DNA of 64,000 bases, from positions 1 through 64,000 of the forward strand of contig AEZC01000172.1 in the NCBI GenBank assembly GCA_000257205.1, read 5' to 3'. Shown in pieces: positions 30,110 to 41,048 of the stretch. This DNA is from Vibrio ordalii ATCC 33509 (GTDB lineage Bacteria > Pseudomonadota > Gammaproteobacteria > Enterobacterales > Vibrionaceae). Positions within the stretch are counted from its first letter, which is position 1. Each line of letters opens with the position of its first letter. The notes under the pieces are model-generated. The model worked only from the letters and a program-made list of their open reading frames with translations, did not search any database and had not been told where the DNA came from. The position numbers and the translations under genes were made by a program.

Positions 30110-30146
30110 CATCAAGCTTTGGTCTTACTCAAAGCTTGATGATTTT
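30110..30146. terminator. Terminator between acuI and the LysR gene
   Basis: CATCAAGCTTTG (30110-30121) and CAAAGCTTGATG (30130-30141) form a twelve-pair stem with a T tract on the plus side, and should stop acuI transcription. Confidence 0.85.
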
Positions 30147-30151
30147 TACCC

Positions 30152-31090
30152 CTATAACTGCATCTCTTCAATACGCTTAGCAATCAACCGGCTGCACTCT
30201 TGTTTGACGATCTGCCTTAACCATTCTTGGGCAGGAGAATGCTCACATCGCGAGTGCCAAATCATAGAGTAGTCAAACGGCGTAAACTGAAACGGTAACG
30301 GCTTCACCACCAATGCGTAACGCTCTGCCACTAAATAGGCCAGATCCGCAGGCACCGTAATAATCAATGGCATGGTATCAACAATCGCTAGCGCAGCTTC
30401 TAAATGATAGGCTCTGAGCACCATTTTCCGTTTAGGCTGCCCACTTAATGCTTGTTCAATTAAGGCATTAACACCATCACTGATCGCAATCATCGCATGA
30501 GGGTATGCCAGGTAATCCGCTAAAGAGATCTGCCGATTCGCCAGCGGATGGTGCTGGGAGAGCAAACAAAGCACACCGACTCGCCCAGGCACCTCACTCA
30601 TCAATGGTGCTACTGGCGACGTTGGGCGACAAATCGCTAAATCAGCCCCTTCATAAGTCAGTTGATCGGCCAACCTATCATGCTGCAAAGGTAAAAACTC
30701 AAACGACACGTTTGGTGCCTCTTGATATATCCTTGGTAAAGCAAACGGTAAGATGGTCTGCATTGCGTAATCTGTCGTGGCAATGGTGAAGGTTTGTTCA
30801 CATTGCTGGGGGTCAAATTCAACAGGTGAAAGGATTTGACGTAGAGACTCCAGTGGCTCGCCTAAGGCGCGATTAAGCTCCAACGCTTTTTCAGTCGCAA
30901 TGAGATGCTGACCTTGACGCGTAAAAAGAGGATCATTGAGCAGATCACGTAACCGACCTAATACACGGCTCATGGCTGACTGGCTAAGATTTAAACGCTG
31001 GGCCGCTTTACTGACACTGCTCTCTTCTATCAACACTCTCAGTGCAATCAATAAATTCAGATCGCGACGATAGATATCTTCCAACTCCAT
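30152..31090 (-). CDS. LysR family transcriptional regulator
   Basis: A 312-residue LysR-type regulator. The N-terminal winged helix (residues about 9-68) contains SSVSKAAQRLNLSQSAMSRVLGRLR, and the effector-binding domain follows from about 95 to 300 (FTIATTDYAMQTILP, GRVGVLCLLSQHHPLA). It resembles the LeuO/NodD-like branch by its start DLNLLIALRVLIEE. It faces acuI tail to tail, so it is not obviously its regulator. Target and inducer are unknown. Confidence 0.9.
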   Translation of the reverse strand: MELEDIYRRDLNLLIALRVLIEESSVSKAAQRLNLSQSAMSRVLGRLRDLLNDPLFTRQGQHLIATEKALELNRALGEPLESLRQILSPVEFDPQQCEQTFTIATTDYAMQTILPFALPRIYQEAPNVSFEFLPLQHDRLADQLTYEGADLAICRPTSPVAPLMSEVPGRVGVLCLLSQHHPLANRQISLADYLAYPHAMIAISDGVNALIEQALSGQPKRKMVLRAYHLEAALAIVDTMPLIITVPADLAYLVAERYALVVKPLPFQFTPFDYSMIWHSRCEHSPAQEWLRQIVKQECSRLIAKRIEEMQL

Positions 31091-31141
31091 GCAACAACCA
31101 CACTTTTATCATGGCAAATAGGCTCAGTGTACGCGTTAGGC

Positions 31142-31168
31142 AAAAAAAATCCCGCCTTTCAGCGGGGA
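31142..31168 (-). terminator. Leftward terminator
   Basis: On the minus strand CCCGC and GCGGG (31151-31166) pair, followed by a run of T residues (complement of 31142-31149). It lies between the small membrane gene at 31247-31432 and the LysR gene, and separates their transcripts. Confidence 0.75.
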
Positions 31169-31246
31169 AGCCCAAGAAAATGGGGATAGTGTCGGAATGT
31201 GTTACGTGTCGTATTTAGTGCTATGCGTTGATCAATATGTGATGGA

Positions 31247-31432
31247 TTAGTGATTCTGCTCTTCTGAGATGCCTTTCCAAAGATGCATCTCAAGCCAGAT
31301 CCCAACCAGTGACGCACTGACACCAAAAAGTGGCATCCATGACGTTTCTGCAGGCGTTCGCATCACTAAGGCACAAAATGAGATAAAGCAGAGAACCGAA
31401 TAAATGGTTAACCTATCAAGCGCTGTTAACAT
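31247..31432 (-). CDS. Small predicted membrane protein, 61 residues
   Basis: A 61-residue ORF with two hydrophobic stretches, about residues 9-24 (LTIYSVLCFISFCALV) and 33-48 (MPLFGVSASLVGIWLE), joined by a short polar loop, and a charged C-terminus. A strong GGTGAGG ribosome site precedes the ATG and a leftward terminator lies downstream, which supports a real gene. I recognise no family. It is divergent from tusA. Confidence 0.65.
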   Translation of the reverse strand: MLTALDRLTIYSVLCFISFCALVMRTPAETSWMPLFGVSASLVGIWLEMHLWKGISEEQNH

Positions 31433-31576
31433 AAGTGCCTCACCAAATTGTTATCAACTTGTTATCAACTTGTTAAGTAAGTTAAAACAAAAAGATCACT
31501 TTGCCAAGTGGTTATTGAATATTTTTTCCTCGCCAGTATTATCTACGCCTTGCGATAACATCGATTAGGTTTGACT

Positions 31577-31825
31577 ATGACATTTGATCCGGCACTTGCC
31601 ACACAAACACTCGAAGCCGAAGGATTGCGCTGTCCCGAGCCTGTAATGATGGTCAGAAAAACCATTCGAACCATGCAAGATGGCGAAATTTTACTAGTGA
31701 AAGCCGATGACCCGTCAACCACTCGAGACATTCCCAGTTTTTGCCGCTTTATGGATCATCAGTTAATTGCCGAGAAAGTGGACACATTGCCCTATCTCTA
31801 TTTGATTAAGAAAGGATTGAGTTAA
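31577..31825 (+). CDS. tusA: Sulfur carrier protein TusA
   Basis: An 82-residue TusA (SirA) that takes persulfide sulfur from IscS and passes it to TusBCD for 2-thiouridine in tRNA. The CPEP active-site motif is present in [13 protein letters not shown] (about residue 18), and [13 protein letters not shown] matches the second conserved block. A TTG two codons upstream is in frame, but ATG 31577 follows AGG at good spacing and gives the normal length. It is monocistronic with a terminator downstream. Confidence 0.94.
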   Translation: MTFDPALATQTLEAEGLRCPEPVMMVRKTIRTMQDGEILLVKADDPSTTRDIPSFCRFMDHQLIAEKVDTLPYLYLIKKGLS

Positions 31826-31855
31826 GCCTCGATCTAAGTGATGCGTACGCAAAAG

Positions 31856-31884
31856 AAAAGGCGACCTCAAAAAGGCCGCCTTTT
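31856..31884 (+). terminator. Terminator of tusA
   Basis: AAAAGGCG (31856-31863) and CGCCTTTT (31877-31884) pair across a 13-base loop about 30 bases after tusA. The A and T tracts make it usable in both directions. Confidence 0.7.
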
Positions 31885-31891
31885 GCTATTA

Positions 31892-31931
31892 ATTCATTGA
31901 TTCATTGATTCATTGATTCATTGATTCATTG
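31892..31931. repeat. Five tandem copies of an 8-base repeat
   Basis: ATTCATTG is repeated exactly five times (starts at 31892, 31900, 31908, 31916 and 31924). It lies between the tusA terminator and the stop of the leftward gene ending at 31941, so it is outside both coding regions. Short tandem repeats like this can change copy number by replication slippage. Confidence 0.95.
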
Positions 31932-31940
31932 CGCTGCACA

Positions 31941-32201
31941 CTACTCATTAAACTCGATGGTGCGGATCTCTGATTGCAGTTTTGTGATCTGCTTTTGCAG
32001 GGTTCGAATTTCATCGTGCATCGGGATAATGTGCGCGACTCGGATCCAAGATTCCACCATCAAGCCACACAATATGATTGCGCCGGCCACCATAGGTAGC
32101 CACATTTCCGTTAACGCCATACCCAGCAACGTCAGCACAAAACCGAACGTAAACAAGTAACTTTGGCTCTTGGCGGTCATTCCCATATAACGTGTCAGCA
32201 T
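31941..32201 (-). CDS. Small membrane protein with C-terminal coiled coil
   Basis: An 86-residue ORF with two predicted transmembrane segments (about residues 15-30, YLFTFGFVLTLLGMAL, and 35-50, MVAGAIILCGLMVE) and a charged C-terminal helix with heptad spacing (DEIRTLQKQITKLQSEIRTIE). The family is not recognised. The frame has ATG at 32207 and 32201; the AGAGGG ribosome site is too close to the first, so the second is preferred. It sits alone between tusA and mneA. Confidence 0.7.
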   Translation of the reverse strand: MLTRYMGMTAKSQSYLFTFGFVLTLLGMALTEMWLPMVAGAIILCGLMVESWIRVAHIIPMHDEIRTLQKQITKLQSEIRTIEFNE

Positions 32202-32354
32202 ATGCATTCCCTCTTACTTGCATCATCTAGCACTACAGTAACATGGCCAGTATGGCATAAATTTGTCACTCATCACGCAACTGTAGATGTTGGGCAACAA
32301 GTTGAGTAATAAATTGTGTCACACTCACTCGCCCAATCATCTAATCGATTGGAA

Positions 32355-32909
32355 TTACCAAATCTCCGCGCCGATCGCTAATATCAAAAAGAGTACCGCC
32401 GTGATTTTACGAATCAGTCCTAGCGGCATTTTATCGGCGGATAATTTACCAATCAGCACCACAGGTACGTTAGCCAGCAACATACCAATCGTCGTTCCGA
32501 GCACCACCCACAGTAGAGCATCCGCATATTGCGCACCAAGAATAGACGTTGCTATTTGGGTTTTATCGCCAATTTCAGCGACAAAAAAGGCGATGAAGCT
32601 AGCGACAAAAGGGCCTCGATTGGTAATTTTTTCATCGCCGTCGAGTTTGTCTGGAATTAACACCCAACCTGCCATGGCTAAAAAGCTGGCGACCAACACC
32701 CATTTGAGGATCTCGGGTGAGAGATAGTCAGCGACCACAACGCCCAGCCAAGCGGCAAGAGCATGGTTAACCAGAGTGGCCAAAAAAATGGCGGCAATAA
32801 TAGGTAAAGGTTTACGATAACGACTGGCTAGCAGCAGAGAAAGCAGTTGGGTTTTATCGCCAATTTCAGCTAAGGCGACGGTAGTAATTGAAATAGCTAA
32901 TACGCTCAC
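32355..32909 (-). CDS. mneA: Manganese exporter MneA (UPF0016/GDT1 family)
   Basis: A 184-residue inner-membrane protein with six predicted helices in two homologous halves, each with the cation-binding motif of the UPF0016/TMEM165 family: ALAEIGDKTQLLSLLLASRY near residue 14 and FVAEIGDKTQIATSILGAQY near 110. In V. cholerae the homologue MneA exports manganese and protects from its toxicity. The start is GTG at 32907-32909. The leader carries a yybP-ykoY type manganese riboswitch, which supports the substrate independently. Confidence 0.93.
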   Translation of the reverse strand: MSVLAISITTVALAEIGDKTQLLSLLLASRYRKPLPIIAAIFLATLVNHALAAWLGVVVADYLSPEILKWVLVASFLAMAGWVLIPDKLDGDEKITNRGPFVASFIAFFVAEIGDKTQIATSILGAQYADALLWVVLGTTIGMLLANVPVVLIGKLSADKMPLGLIRKITAVLFLILAIGAEIW

Positions 32910-32916
32910 GACAGGC

Positions 32917-32946
32917 TCAATGGGGCGGGATAATTATAATAACCAT
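32917..32946 (-). CDS. Possible nine-codon leader ORF upstream of mneA
   Basis: On the minus strand an ATG at 32946 opens a nine-codon frame reading MVIIIIPPH and stopping at 32917, seven bases before the mneA GTG. A GGGGAG sequence lies 12 bases before the ATG, a long but possible spacing. The two proline codons fall in the CCCGCCCC segment that can pair with an upstream G tract. It may be translated as a coupling or sensing peptide, or may be chance. Confidence 0.3.
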   Translation of the reverse strand: MVIIIIPPH

Positions 32947-32987
32947 AGACAAACGCCACTCCCCGCCCCGGTTTGTGATGTTTGTCT

Positions 32988-33106
32988 AAGGTCTTGCTAA
33001 GCTAAAATGACTTTAGCCTCGAACGCCACGGTGATTTGGCACCAATTATGTTGACGAACGAACCGTTAAGATAAGAAATCTCACTGGTAAGCTACTCCCC
33101 AAAGAC
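32988..33106 (-). promoter_or_regulatory. yybP-ykoY type manganese riboswitch
   Basis: On the minus strand the mneA leader opens TTTGGGGAGTAGC (around 33091-33103), continues with GTCAACATA (about 33046-33054) and closes AAGACCTTAGAC (about 32984-32995). These are the conserved blocks of the yybP-ykoY aptamer, which binds Mn2+ between two loops. The first and last blocks pair as P1 (GTCT with AGAC, GG with CC). The downstream gene is a manganese exporter, as expected. Match made by eye to the known E. coli mntP and alx leaders. Confidence 0.88.
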
Positions 33107-33112
33107 GGCGCA

Positions 33113-33141
33113 ATTCTAATCAGGCCGAGTGAAAATCTCAA
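33113..33141 (-). promoter_or_regulatory. mneA promoter
   Basis: On the minus strand TTGAGA (33136-33141), exactly 17 bases and TAGAAT (33113-33118). The predicted transcript start near 33106 coincides with the 5' end of the riboswitch. Confidence 0.75.
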
Positions 33142-33323
33142 GTTAGAAATCAGTCAAAATCATTCAGGTGTAATAATTTGGCACAATCGATGCGATAAAT
33201 TCGGCTAAAACGGATTTTCGACCATTAATTAAGCAAGATTACCGCTACTCGCTGAGCGAATATCTGGGTATACTTGTTCGTTATTTTCATCCATTCAGAC
33301 AGAAGAATCGCGCGAACCTGACT

Positions 33324-34241
33324 ATGCAAAAATACGATATCAAAACCTTTCAGGGTATGATCCTCGCGCTGCAGGATTATTGGGCCCAACAAGGCTGTAC
33401 CATTGTTCAACCATTAGATATGGAAGTGGGTGCAGGAACCTCTCACCCAATGACATGCCTGCGAGCTTTAGGCCCAGAGCCCATTGCAACGGCGTATGTT
33501 CAACCCTCTCGTCGTCCAACGGACGGTCGTTATGGTGAAAACCCAAACCGCCTGCAACACTATTACCAATTCCAAGTCATCATCAAACCTTCACCAGACA
33601 ACATTCAAGAGTTGTATCTAGGGTCTTTAGAGGTGCTCGGTGTTGACCCACTAGTACACGATATTCGTTTCGTGGAAGATAACTGGGAAAACCCAACCTT
33701 AGGTGCTTGGGGTCTTGGCTGGGAAGTGTGGCTAAACGGCATGGAAGTAACTCAATTTACTTACTTCCAACAAGTCGGCGGCCTTGAGTGCAAGCCGGTA
33801 ACCGGCGAAATCACTTACGGTATTGAACGTCTTGCCATGTATATTCAATGCGTGGATTCAGTGTATGACTTAGTCTGGACAGATGGCCCATTAGGTAAAG
33901 TCACCTATGGTGACATTTACCATCAAAATGAAGTCGAACAATCCACTTACAACTTCGAACACGCGGATGTCGATTTTCTTTTCACTTTCTTCGACCAGTG
34001 CGAAAAAGAGTGTAAGCATCTACTTGAGCTAGAAAAACCGCTGCCACTTCCTGCCTATGAGCGTATTTTGAAAGCGGGCCATGCCTTTAACCTATTGGAC
34101 GCACGTAAAGCGATTTCGGTGACAGAACGTCAACGTTACATCCTACGCATCCGTAACCTGACCAAAGCGGTTGCAGAAGCGTACTACGCATCTCGTGAAG
34201 CACTCGGCTTCCCTATGTGTAAAAAGGGTGAGGACAAGTAA
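33324..34241 (+). CDS. glyQ: Glycyl-tRNA synthetase alpha subunit
   Basis: A 305-residue class II catalytic subunit of the alpha2beta2 glycyl-tRNA synthetase. Visible motifs include [24 protein letters not shown] at the start, [25 protein letters not shown] (motif 2 region) and [13 protein letters not shown] (motif 3). It is followed after one base by glyS, whose product is the required partner. Confidence 0.98.
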   Translation: MQKYDIKTFQGMILALQDYWAQQGCTIVQPLDMEVGAGTSHPMTCLRALGPEPIATAYVQPSRRPTDGRYGENPNRLQHYYQFQVIIKPSPDNIQELYLGSLEVLGVDPLVHDIRFVEDNWENPTLGAWGLGWEVWLNGMEVTQFTYFQQVGGLECKPVTGEITYGIERLAMYIQCVDSVYDLVWTDGPLGKVTYGDIYHQNEVEQSTYNFEHADVDFLFTFFDQCEKECKHLLELEKPLPLPAYERILKAGHAFNLLDARKAISVTERQRYILRIRNLTKAVAEAYYASREALGFPMCKKGEDK

Positions 34242-34242
34242 G

Positions 34243-36324
34243 ATGGCAAAAGAATTTCTAATTGAATTAGGCACAGAAGAGCTACCACCAAAACAACTTC
34301 GCACTTTGGCTGAAGCGTTTGCGGCTAACTTTGCCGCAGAATTGAAAACCGCTGAACTGGCACACGAAGGCATCAAATGGTTTGCAACCCCTCGCCGTTT
34401 GGCACTGAAAGTGACCAACTTGGCCCAGGGTCAAGCGGATAAAGTGGTCGAAAAACGTGGCCCTGCTATTTCAGTTGCTTTTGATGCCGATGGCAATCCA
34501 ACCAAAGCAGCACAAGGCTGGGCGCGTGGCAACGGCATTACTGTTGAGCAAGCGGATCGCCTAACAACAGACCAAGGTGAATGGCTACTGTTTAAACAGG
34601 ATGTCAAAGGCCAAGATGCTAAAGCCATTGTGGTTGAACTCGCCGCCAAAGCCTTAGCAAACTTGCCTATCGCCAAACCCATGCGTTGGGGTGATAAAGA
34701 AACACAATTTATCCGCCCAGTAAAAACTCTGACTATTTTGATGGGTGATGAACTGATCGAAGGTGAGATCTTAGGCGTAGCTTCTGCGCGCACCATTCGT
34801 GGTCACCGCTTTATGGGCGAAAAAGAGTTCACCATCGATTCAGCAGAACAATACCCAGCGATTTTAGAACAGCGCGGTAAAGTGATCGCCGATTACGATG
34901 CGCGTAAAGCGATAATTATTGCTGATGCACAAAAAGCAGCGCTACAGGTTGGCGGTGTTGCCGATCTTGACGATGACTTGGTTGAAGAAGTGACCTCACT
35001 GGTTGAATGGCCAGTGGTGCTAACGGCGAAATTTGAAGAAAAATTCCTTAAAGTACCGTCAGAAGCTTTGGTTTACACCATGAAAGGTGACCAAAAATAC
35101 TTCCCGGTTTATTCTCATCAGATGAGCGATGCGAATAAGCAATTGCTGCCTAATTTTATTTTCGTCTCTAACATCGAGTCGAAAGAGCCTCGCCATGTTA
35201 TCGAAGGCAACGAGAAAGTCGTTCGTCCACGCTTAGCGGACGCGGAATTCTTCTTTAATACCGATCTCAAAAGCAAATTAGTCGATCGTCTACCACGACT
35301 AGAAACCGCGATTTTCCAACAGCAGTTGGGTACGATTAAAGATAAAACTGACCGTATTACTGAACTGGCTGGTTACATTGCAGAACAGATTGGCGCGGAT
35401 GTAGAAAAATCAAAACGTGCGGGCTTACTGGCTAAATGCGATTTGATGACCTCAATGGTGTTTGAATTTACCGACACGCAAGGCGTGATGGGTATGCATT
35501 ATGCTCGCCATGACGGAGAAGCAGAAGAAGTCGCCGTTGCACTAAACGAGCAGTACATGCCACGCTTTGCTGGCGATGCTCTGCCAACCAATGGCGTTTC
35601 CGCCGCAGTGGCCATCGCAGACAAGCTAGACACCATAGTCGGCATCTTCGGTATTGGCCAAGCGCCAAAAGGCTCGGATCCCTTTGCTCTGCGTCGCGCA
35701 TCACTGGGTGTACTGCGCATCATCGTTGAATACGGCTATAACTTGGACTTAGTTGACCTAGTAGCAAAAGCGAAATCGCTGTTTGGTGATCGCCTCACCA
35801 ACGACAACGTTGAGCACGATGTGATTGAGTTTATGCTTGGCCGTTTCCGTGCTTGGTATCAAGATGAAGGTTTTAGCGTCGACATCATCCAAGCGGTACT
35901 TGCTCGTCGTCCAACCAAACCCGCTGATTTTGACAAACGTGTTAAAGCAGTTTCCCACTTCCGTGAACTGGAAGCGGCTGAAGCCCTAGCGGCGGCAAAC
36001 AAGCGTGTCGGTAACATTTTAGCGAAATTTGACGGTGAACTGGCTGCAGAAATCAACCTAACACTTCTTCAAGAAGCGGCCGAAAAAGCCTTAGCGGAAG
36101 AAGTGGAAGTGATGACCGAAGCACTAGAACCTGCTTTCGCTACCGGTGATTACCAACAAGCACTGAGCAAGCTGGCAGCACTACGTGAACCTGTTGATGC
36201 TTTCTTTGATAATGTCATGGTGATGGCAGACGATGAAGCATTAAAACAAAACCGTTTAACGCTGCTCAATAACTTGCGTAATCTGTTCCTACAAATTGCT
36301 GATATTTCACTGCTGCAAAAGTAG
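34243..36324 (+). CDS. glyS: Glycyl-tRNA synthetase beta subunit
   Basis: A 693-residue beta subunit. The start [29 protein letters not shown] (about residue 285), the HD-like part with [20 protein letters not shown], and [17 protein letters not shown] are conserved. A C-terminal DALR anticodon domain spans about 590-680. The frame is open 24 codons upstream inside glyQ, but ATG 34243 gives the known N-terminus. A strong terminator follows. Confidence 0.97.
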   Translation: MAKEFLIELGTEELPPKQLRTLAEAFAANFAAELKTAELAHEGIKWFATPRRLALKVTNLAQGQADKVVEKRGPAISVAFDADGNPTKAAQGWARGNGITVEQADRLTTDQGEWLLFKQDVKGQDAKAIVVELAAKALANLPIAKPMRWGDKETQFIRPVKTLTILMGDELIEGEILGVASARTIRGHRFMGEKEFTIDSAEQYPAILEQRGKVIADYDARKAIIIADAQKAALQVGGVADLDDDLVEEVTSLVEWPVVLTAKFEEKFLKVPSEALVYTMKGDQKYFPVYSHQMSDANKQLLPNFIFVSNIESKEPRHVIEGNEKVVRPRLADAEFFFNTDLKSKLVDRLPRLETAIFQQQLGTIKDKTDRITELAGYIAEQIGADVEKSKRAGLLAKCDLMTSMVFEFTDTQGVMGMHYARHDGEAEEVAVALNEQYMPRFAGDALPTNGVSAAVAIADKLDTIVGIFGIGQAPKGSDPFALRRASLGVLRIIVEYGYNLDLVDLVAKAKSLFGDRLTNDNVEHDVIEFMLGRFRAWYQDEGFSVDIIQAVLARRPTKPADFDKRVKAVSHFRELEAAEALAAANKRVGNILAKFDGELAAEINLTLLQEAAEKALAEEVEVMTEALEPAFATGDYQQALSKLAALREPVDAFFDNVMVMADDEALKQNRLTLLNNLRNLFLQIADISLLQK

Positions 36325-36357
36325 TCGCTGATATTTCGGCACACAAATTAATCTATC

Positions 36358-36387
36358 AAAGCCCAGCAGTCATCCGCTGGGCTTTTT
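36358..36387 (+). terminator. Terminator of glyQS
   Basis: AAAGCCCAGC (36358-36367) and GCTGGGCTTT pair across an eight-base loop and end in T residues, 33 bases after the glyS stop. Confidence 0.9.
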
Positions 36388-36537
36388 GTTTTATCTGACC
36401 GCAGTGTGTTATTTGGCGAAAAATAGTGCTTTGACTCGCAAAAACATTGGGATATGTTCAAGGATTACTCGATGGGCATGGCATCGTTTTATGCCCCTTT
36501 ATGCAAGCAAATACAAGAATGAATTAGGCAGTCAGCA

Positions 36538-37785
36538 ATGCAGTTTTCGAAATTTGGTGAAAAATTTAATCAGTATTCCGGTATTACCCAGTTAATGGAC
36601 GATCTCAATGATGGCCTGCGCACCCCCGGAGCCATTATGCTCGGCGGTGGTAACCCAGCCGCCATTCCCGCCATGATTGACTATTTTCATCAAACCAGTG
36701 CCGACATGCTTAGCAGTGGTGAACTGATCGCTGCCCTCGCCAACTATGATGGCCCACAAGGCAAAGATCTGTTCGTTAAATCTCTCGCAAAACTGCTCAA
36801 AGAAACCTATGGCTGGGAAATCAGTGAAAAGAACATTAGCTTAACCAATGGCAGCCAGAGTGGATTTTTCTATCTATTTAATCTGTTTGCTGGCCAGCAA
36901 GCTGACGGTTCACATAAGAAAATTTTACTGCCACTAGCGCCTGAATATATTGGTTATGGTGACGCCGGGATAGATGAAGATATTTTTGTCTCCTACCGCC
37001 CAGAAATAGAACTACTCGACAATGGCTTATTCAAATACCACGTGGATTTCGAAACCTTGAGCGTGGATTCGTCGGTGGCCGCCATTTGCGCTTCACGCCC
37101 AACCAATCCGACGGGAAATGTGCTCACAGAACAAGAGATCCACAAGCTCGATAAGCTGGCTAGAGAGAACAATATCCCACTGATTATCGACAACGCATAT
37201 GGCGTTCCCTTTCCCAACATCATTTTTGAAGAGATTGAACCCTTTTGGAATGACAACACCATTTTATGCATGAGCCTTTCGAAACTGGGTTTACCCGGTG
37301 TGCGCTGCGGTATCGTCATTGCCAACGAAACCATTACCCAAGCATTAACCAACATGAATGGCATCATTAGCTTAGCGCCAGGCAGCATCGGCCCTGCCAT
37401 TGCTCATCATATGATTGAAAAAGGCGATCTATTAAGGCTCAGTCGCGATGTGATCAAGCCCTTTTACCAACAGAAATCACAAAGAGCAGTCGAGTTACTC
37501 AAGCAAGCCATTAGCGACCCGCGCTTTCGTATCCATAAACCAGAAGGGGCGATCTTTTTATGGCTCTGGTTTGATGAGCTCCCTATAACCACCATGGAAC
37601 TTTACCAACGTCTAAAAGCCAGAGGGGTATTGATTGTACCGGGTGAATATTTCTTTATTGGTCAACAAGACGATTGGCAACACGCGCATCAGTGTCTGCG
37701 TATGAACTACGTGCAAGATGATGAAGCCATGCAAAAGGGCATTCAAATTATTGCTCAAGAAGTGGCATTAGCTTATCAGCAGTAA
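36538..37785 (+). CDS. avtA: Valine-pyruvate aminotransferase
   Basis: A 415-residue fold-type I PLP aminotransferase (AvtA, transaminase C) that exchanges amino groups between valine and pyruvate or alanine. MQFSKFGEKFNQYSGI and MLGGGNPAAIP at the start, ASRPTNPTGNVLT, IIDNAYGVPFPNI and SLSKLGLPGVRCG (PLP lysine, about residue 244) are present. The ribosome site is weak. It stands alone between glyQS and convergent ibpA. Confidence 0.93.
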   Translation: MQFSKFGEKFNQYSGITQLMDDLNDGLRTPGAIMLGGGNPAAIPAMIDYFHQTSADMLSSGELIAALANYDGPQGKDLFVKSLAKLLKETYGWEISEKNISLTNGSQSGFFYLFNLFAGQQADGSHKKILLPLAPEYIGYGDAGIDEDIFVSYRPEIELLDNGLFKYHVDFETLSVDSSVAAICASRPTNPTGNVLTEQEIHKLDKLARENNIPLIIDNAYGVPFPNIIFEEIEPFWNDNTILCMSLSKLGLPGVRCGIVIANETITQALTNMNGIISLAPGSIGPAIAHHMIEKGDLLRLSRDVIKPFYQQKSQRAVELLKQAISDPRFRIHKPEGAIFLWLWFDELPITTMELYQRLKARGVLIVPGEYFFIGQQDDWQHAHQCLRMNYVQDDEAMQKGIQIIAQEVALAYQQ

Positions 37786-37805
37786 TCCATCCTTTCTGCC
37801 ATGAA

Positions 37806-37833
37806 AAAGAGCGCCAAAAGGCGCTCTTTCACT
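37806..37833. terminator. Bidirectional terminator between avtA and ibpA
   Basis: AAAGAGCGCC (37806-37815) and GGCGCTCTTT (37820-37829) form a ten-pair stem with a four-base loop between converging genes. Confidence 0.85.
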
Positions 37834-37853
37834 ACTTTAATGTGGCCAGTAAC

Positions 37854-38294
37854 TTAATTGTTCTCAATTAAATTTTTGCCATTAATCGCAATTTTACGTG
37901 GTTGCATCGCTTCAGGTGTTTCACGTTCAAGATCCACGTGTAGCAAGCCATTTTCCATTGTGGCTCCGAGTACTTTAACATAGTCGGCCAATTGAAATTT
38001 ACGTTCAAAATCGCGCTCAGCAATACCTTGGTAGACGTAGTTTTTATTCTCTTCGGGTTTACGTTCGCCACGTACAATCAGCGTATTTTCTTGTTGAGTA
38101 ATCTCAATCTGCTCTTCAGAAAAACCAGCTACCGCCATCGTGATGCGATATTTATTGTCGTCTTGCTGTTCAATATTGTACGGAGGGTAACCCGCAGAAC
38201 TATTCTTCGCTGAACTGGATTCCATCATGTTTAATAGACGGTCAAAACCAATTGCGTTGCGGTATAAAGGAGTGAAATCTACTGTTCTCATCAT
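37854..38294 (-). CDS. ibpA: Small heat shock protein IbpA (Hsp20)
   Basis: A 146-residue holdase chaperone with an alpha-crystallin domain at about residues 36-128. YRNAIGFDRLLNMME at the start, YPPYNIEQ, RITMAVAGFSEEQIEI, YQGIAERDFERKFQLAD and GLLHVDLERETPEA match E. coli IbpA closely. Two ATG codons in tandem (38294, 38291) follow GAGG; the second gives the E. coli-like start MRTVDFTPLYR. It is preceded by a sigma-32 promoter and a thermometer-like leader, so heat should control both transcription and translation. Confidence 0.95.
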   Translation of the reverse strand: MMRTVDFTPLYRNAIGFDRLLNMMESSSAKNSSAGYPPYNIEQQDDNKYRITMAVAGFSEEQIEITQQENTLIVRGERKPEENKNYVYQGIAERDFERKFQLADYVKVLGATMENGLLHVDLERETPEAMQPRKIAINGKNLIENN

Positions 38295-38345
38295 ACTATC
38301 CTCATCATAAGCAATAGCCTTAGCGCATAGGCGCTAAGCCGTTAG
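38295..38345 (-). promoter_or_regulatory. ROSE-like RNA thermometer of ibpA
   Basis: Directly before the ibpA start the minus strand has UUGCU (complement of 38310-38314), a short loop and the ribosome site AGGA (complement of 38299-38302). UUGCU pairs with AGGA through one G-G contact, the signature of ROSE thermometers. A second hairpin, TTAGCGC with GCGCTAA, lies just upstream. ROSE elements are known in ibpA leaders of gammaproteobacteria. Confidence 0.8.
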
Positions 38346-38466
38346 CAGCCATTCTTTCAACATGGAGCTAACAACACATTTAATGATCACAACACAAGGC
38401 TCCTCTTAAGAGAGCAAACCTGTGTCGCCATTTCAGAGGTCCTTACGGCATCCTCTTCATTAATAG

Positions 38467-38494
38467 ATATCGGGGCACGACAATTCTTTTCAAG
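38467..38494 (-). promoter_or_regulatory. Sigma-32 heat shock promoter of ibpA
   Basis: On the minus strand CTTGAAA (38488-38494) is followed after 12 bases by CCCCGATAT (38467-38475), a near-consensus sigma-32 promoter. It gives a leader of about 165 bases, long enough for a multi-hairpin thermometer. Confidence 0.88.
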
Positions 38495-38554
38495 TTTTTT
38501 TGAAAAAATTTTTAGCTACTGCAAGCGCTAACAAGGAATGTTAGGCCTGATAGT

Positions 38555-38588
38555 AAAAAAACACCGCTCTTGCGAAACGGTGTTTTTT
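38555..38588 (-). terminator. Terminator of gyrB
   Basis: AAAAACACCG (38557-38566) and CGGTGTTTTT (38578-38587) pair; read leftward the stem is followed by T residues, about 25 bases after the gyrB stop. Confidence 0.88.
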
Positions 38589-38611
38589 GGGATTTGTTTT
38601 ATAACAACGAC

Positions 38612-41032
<2,421 letters not shown>

Positions 41033-41048
41033 TTACTCTCTCACTATT

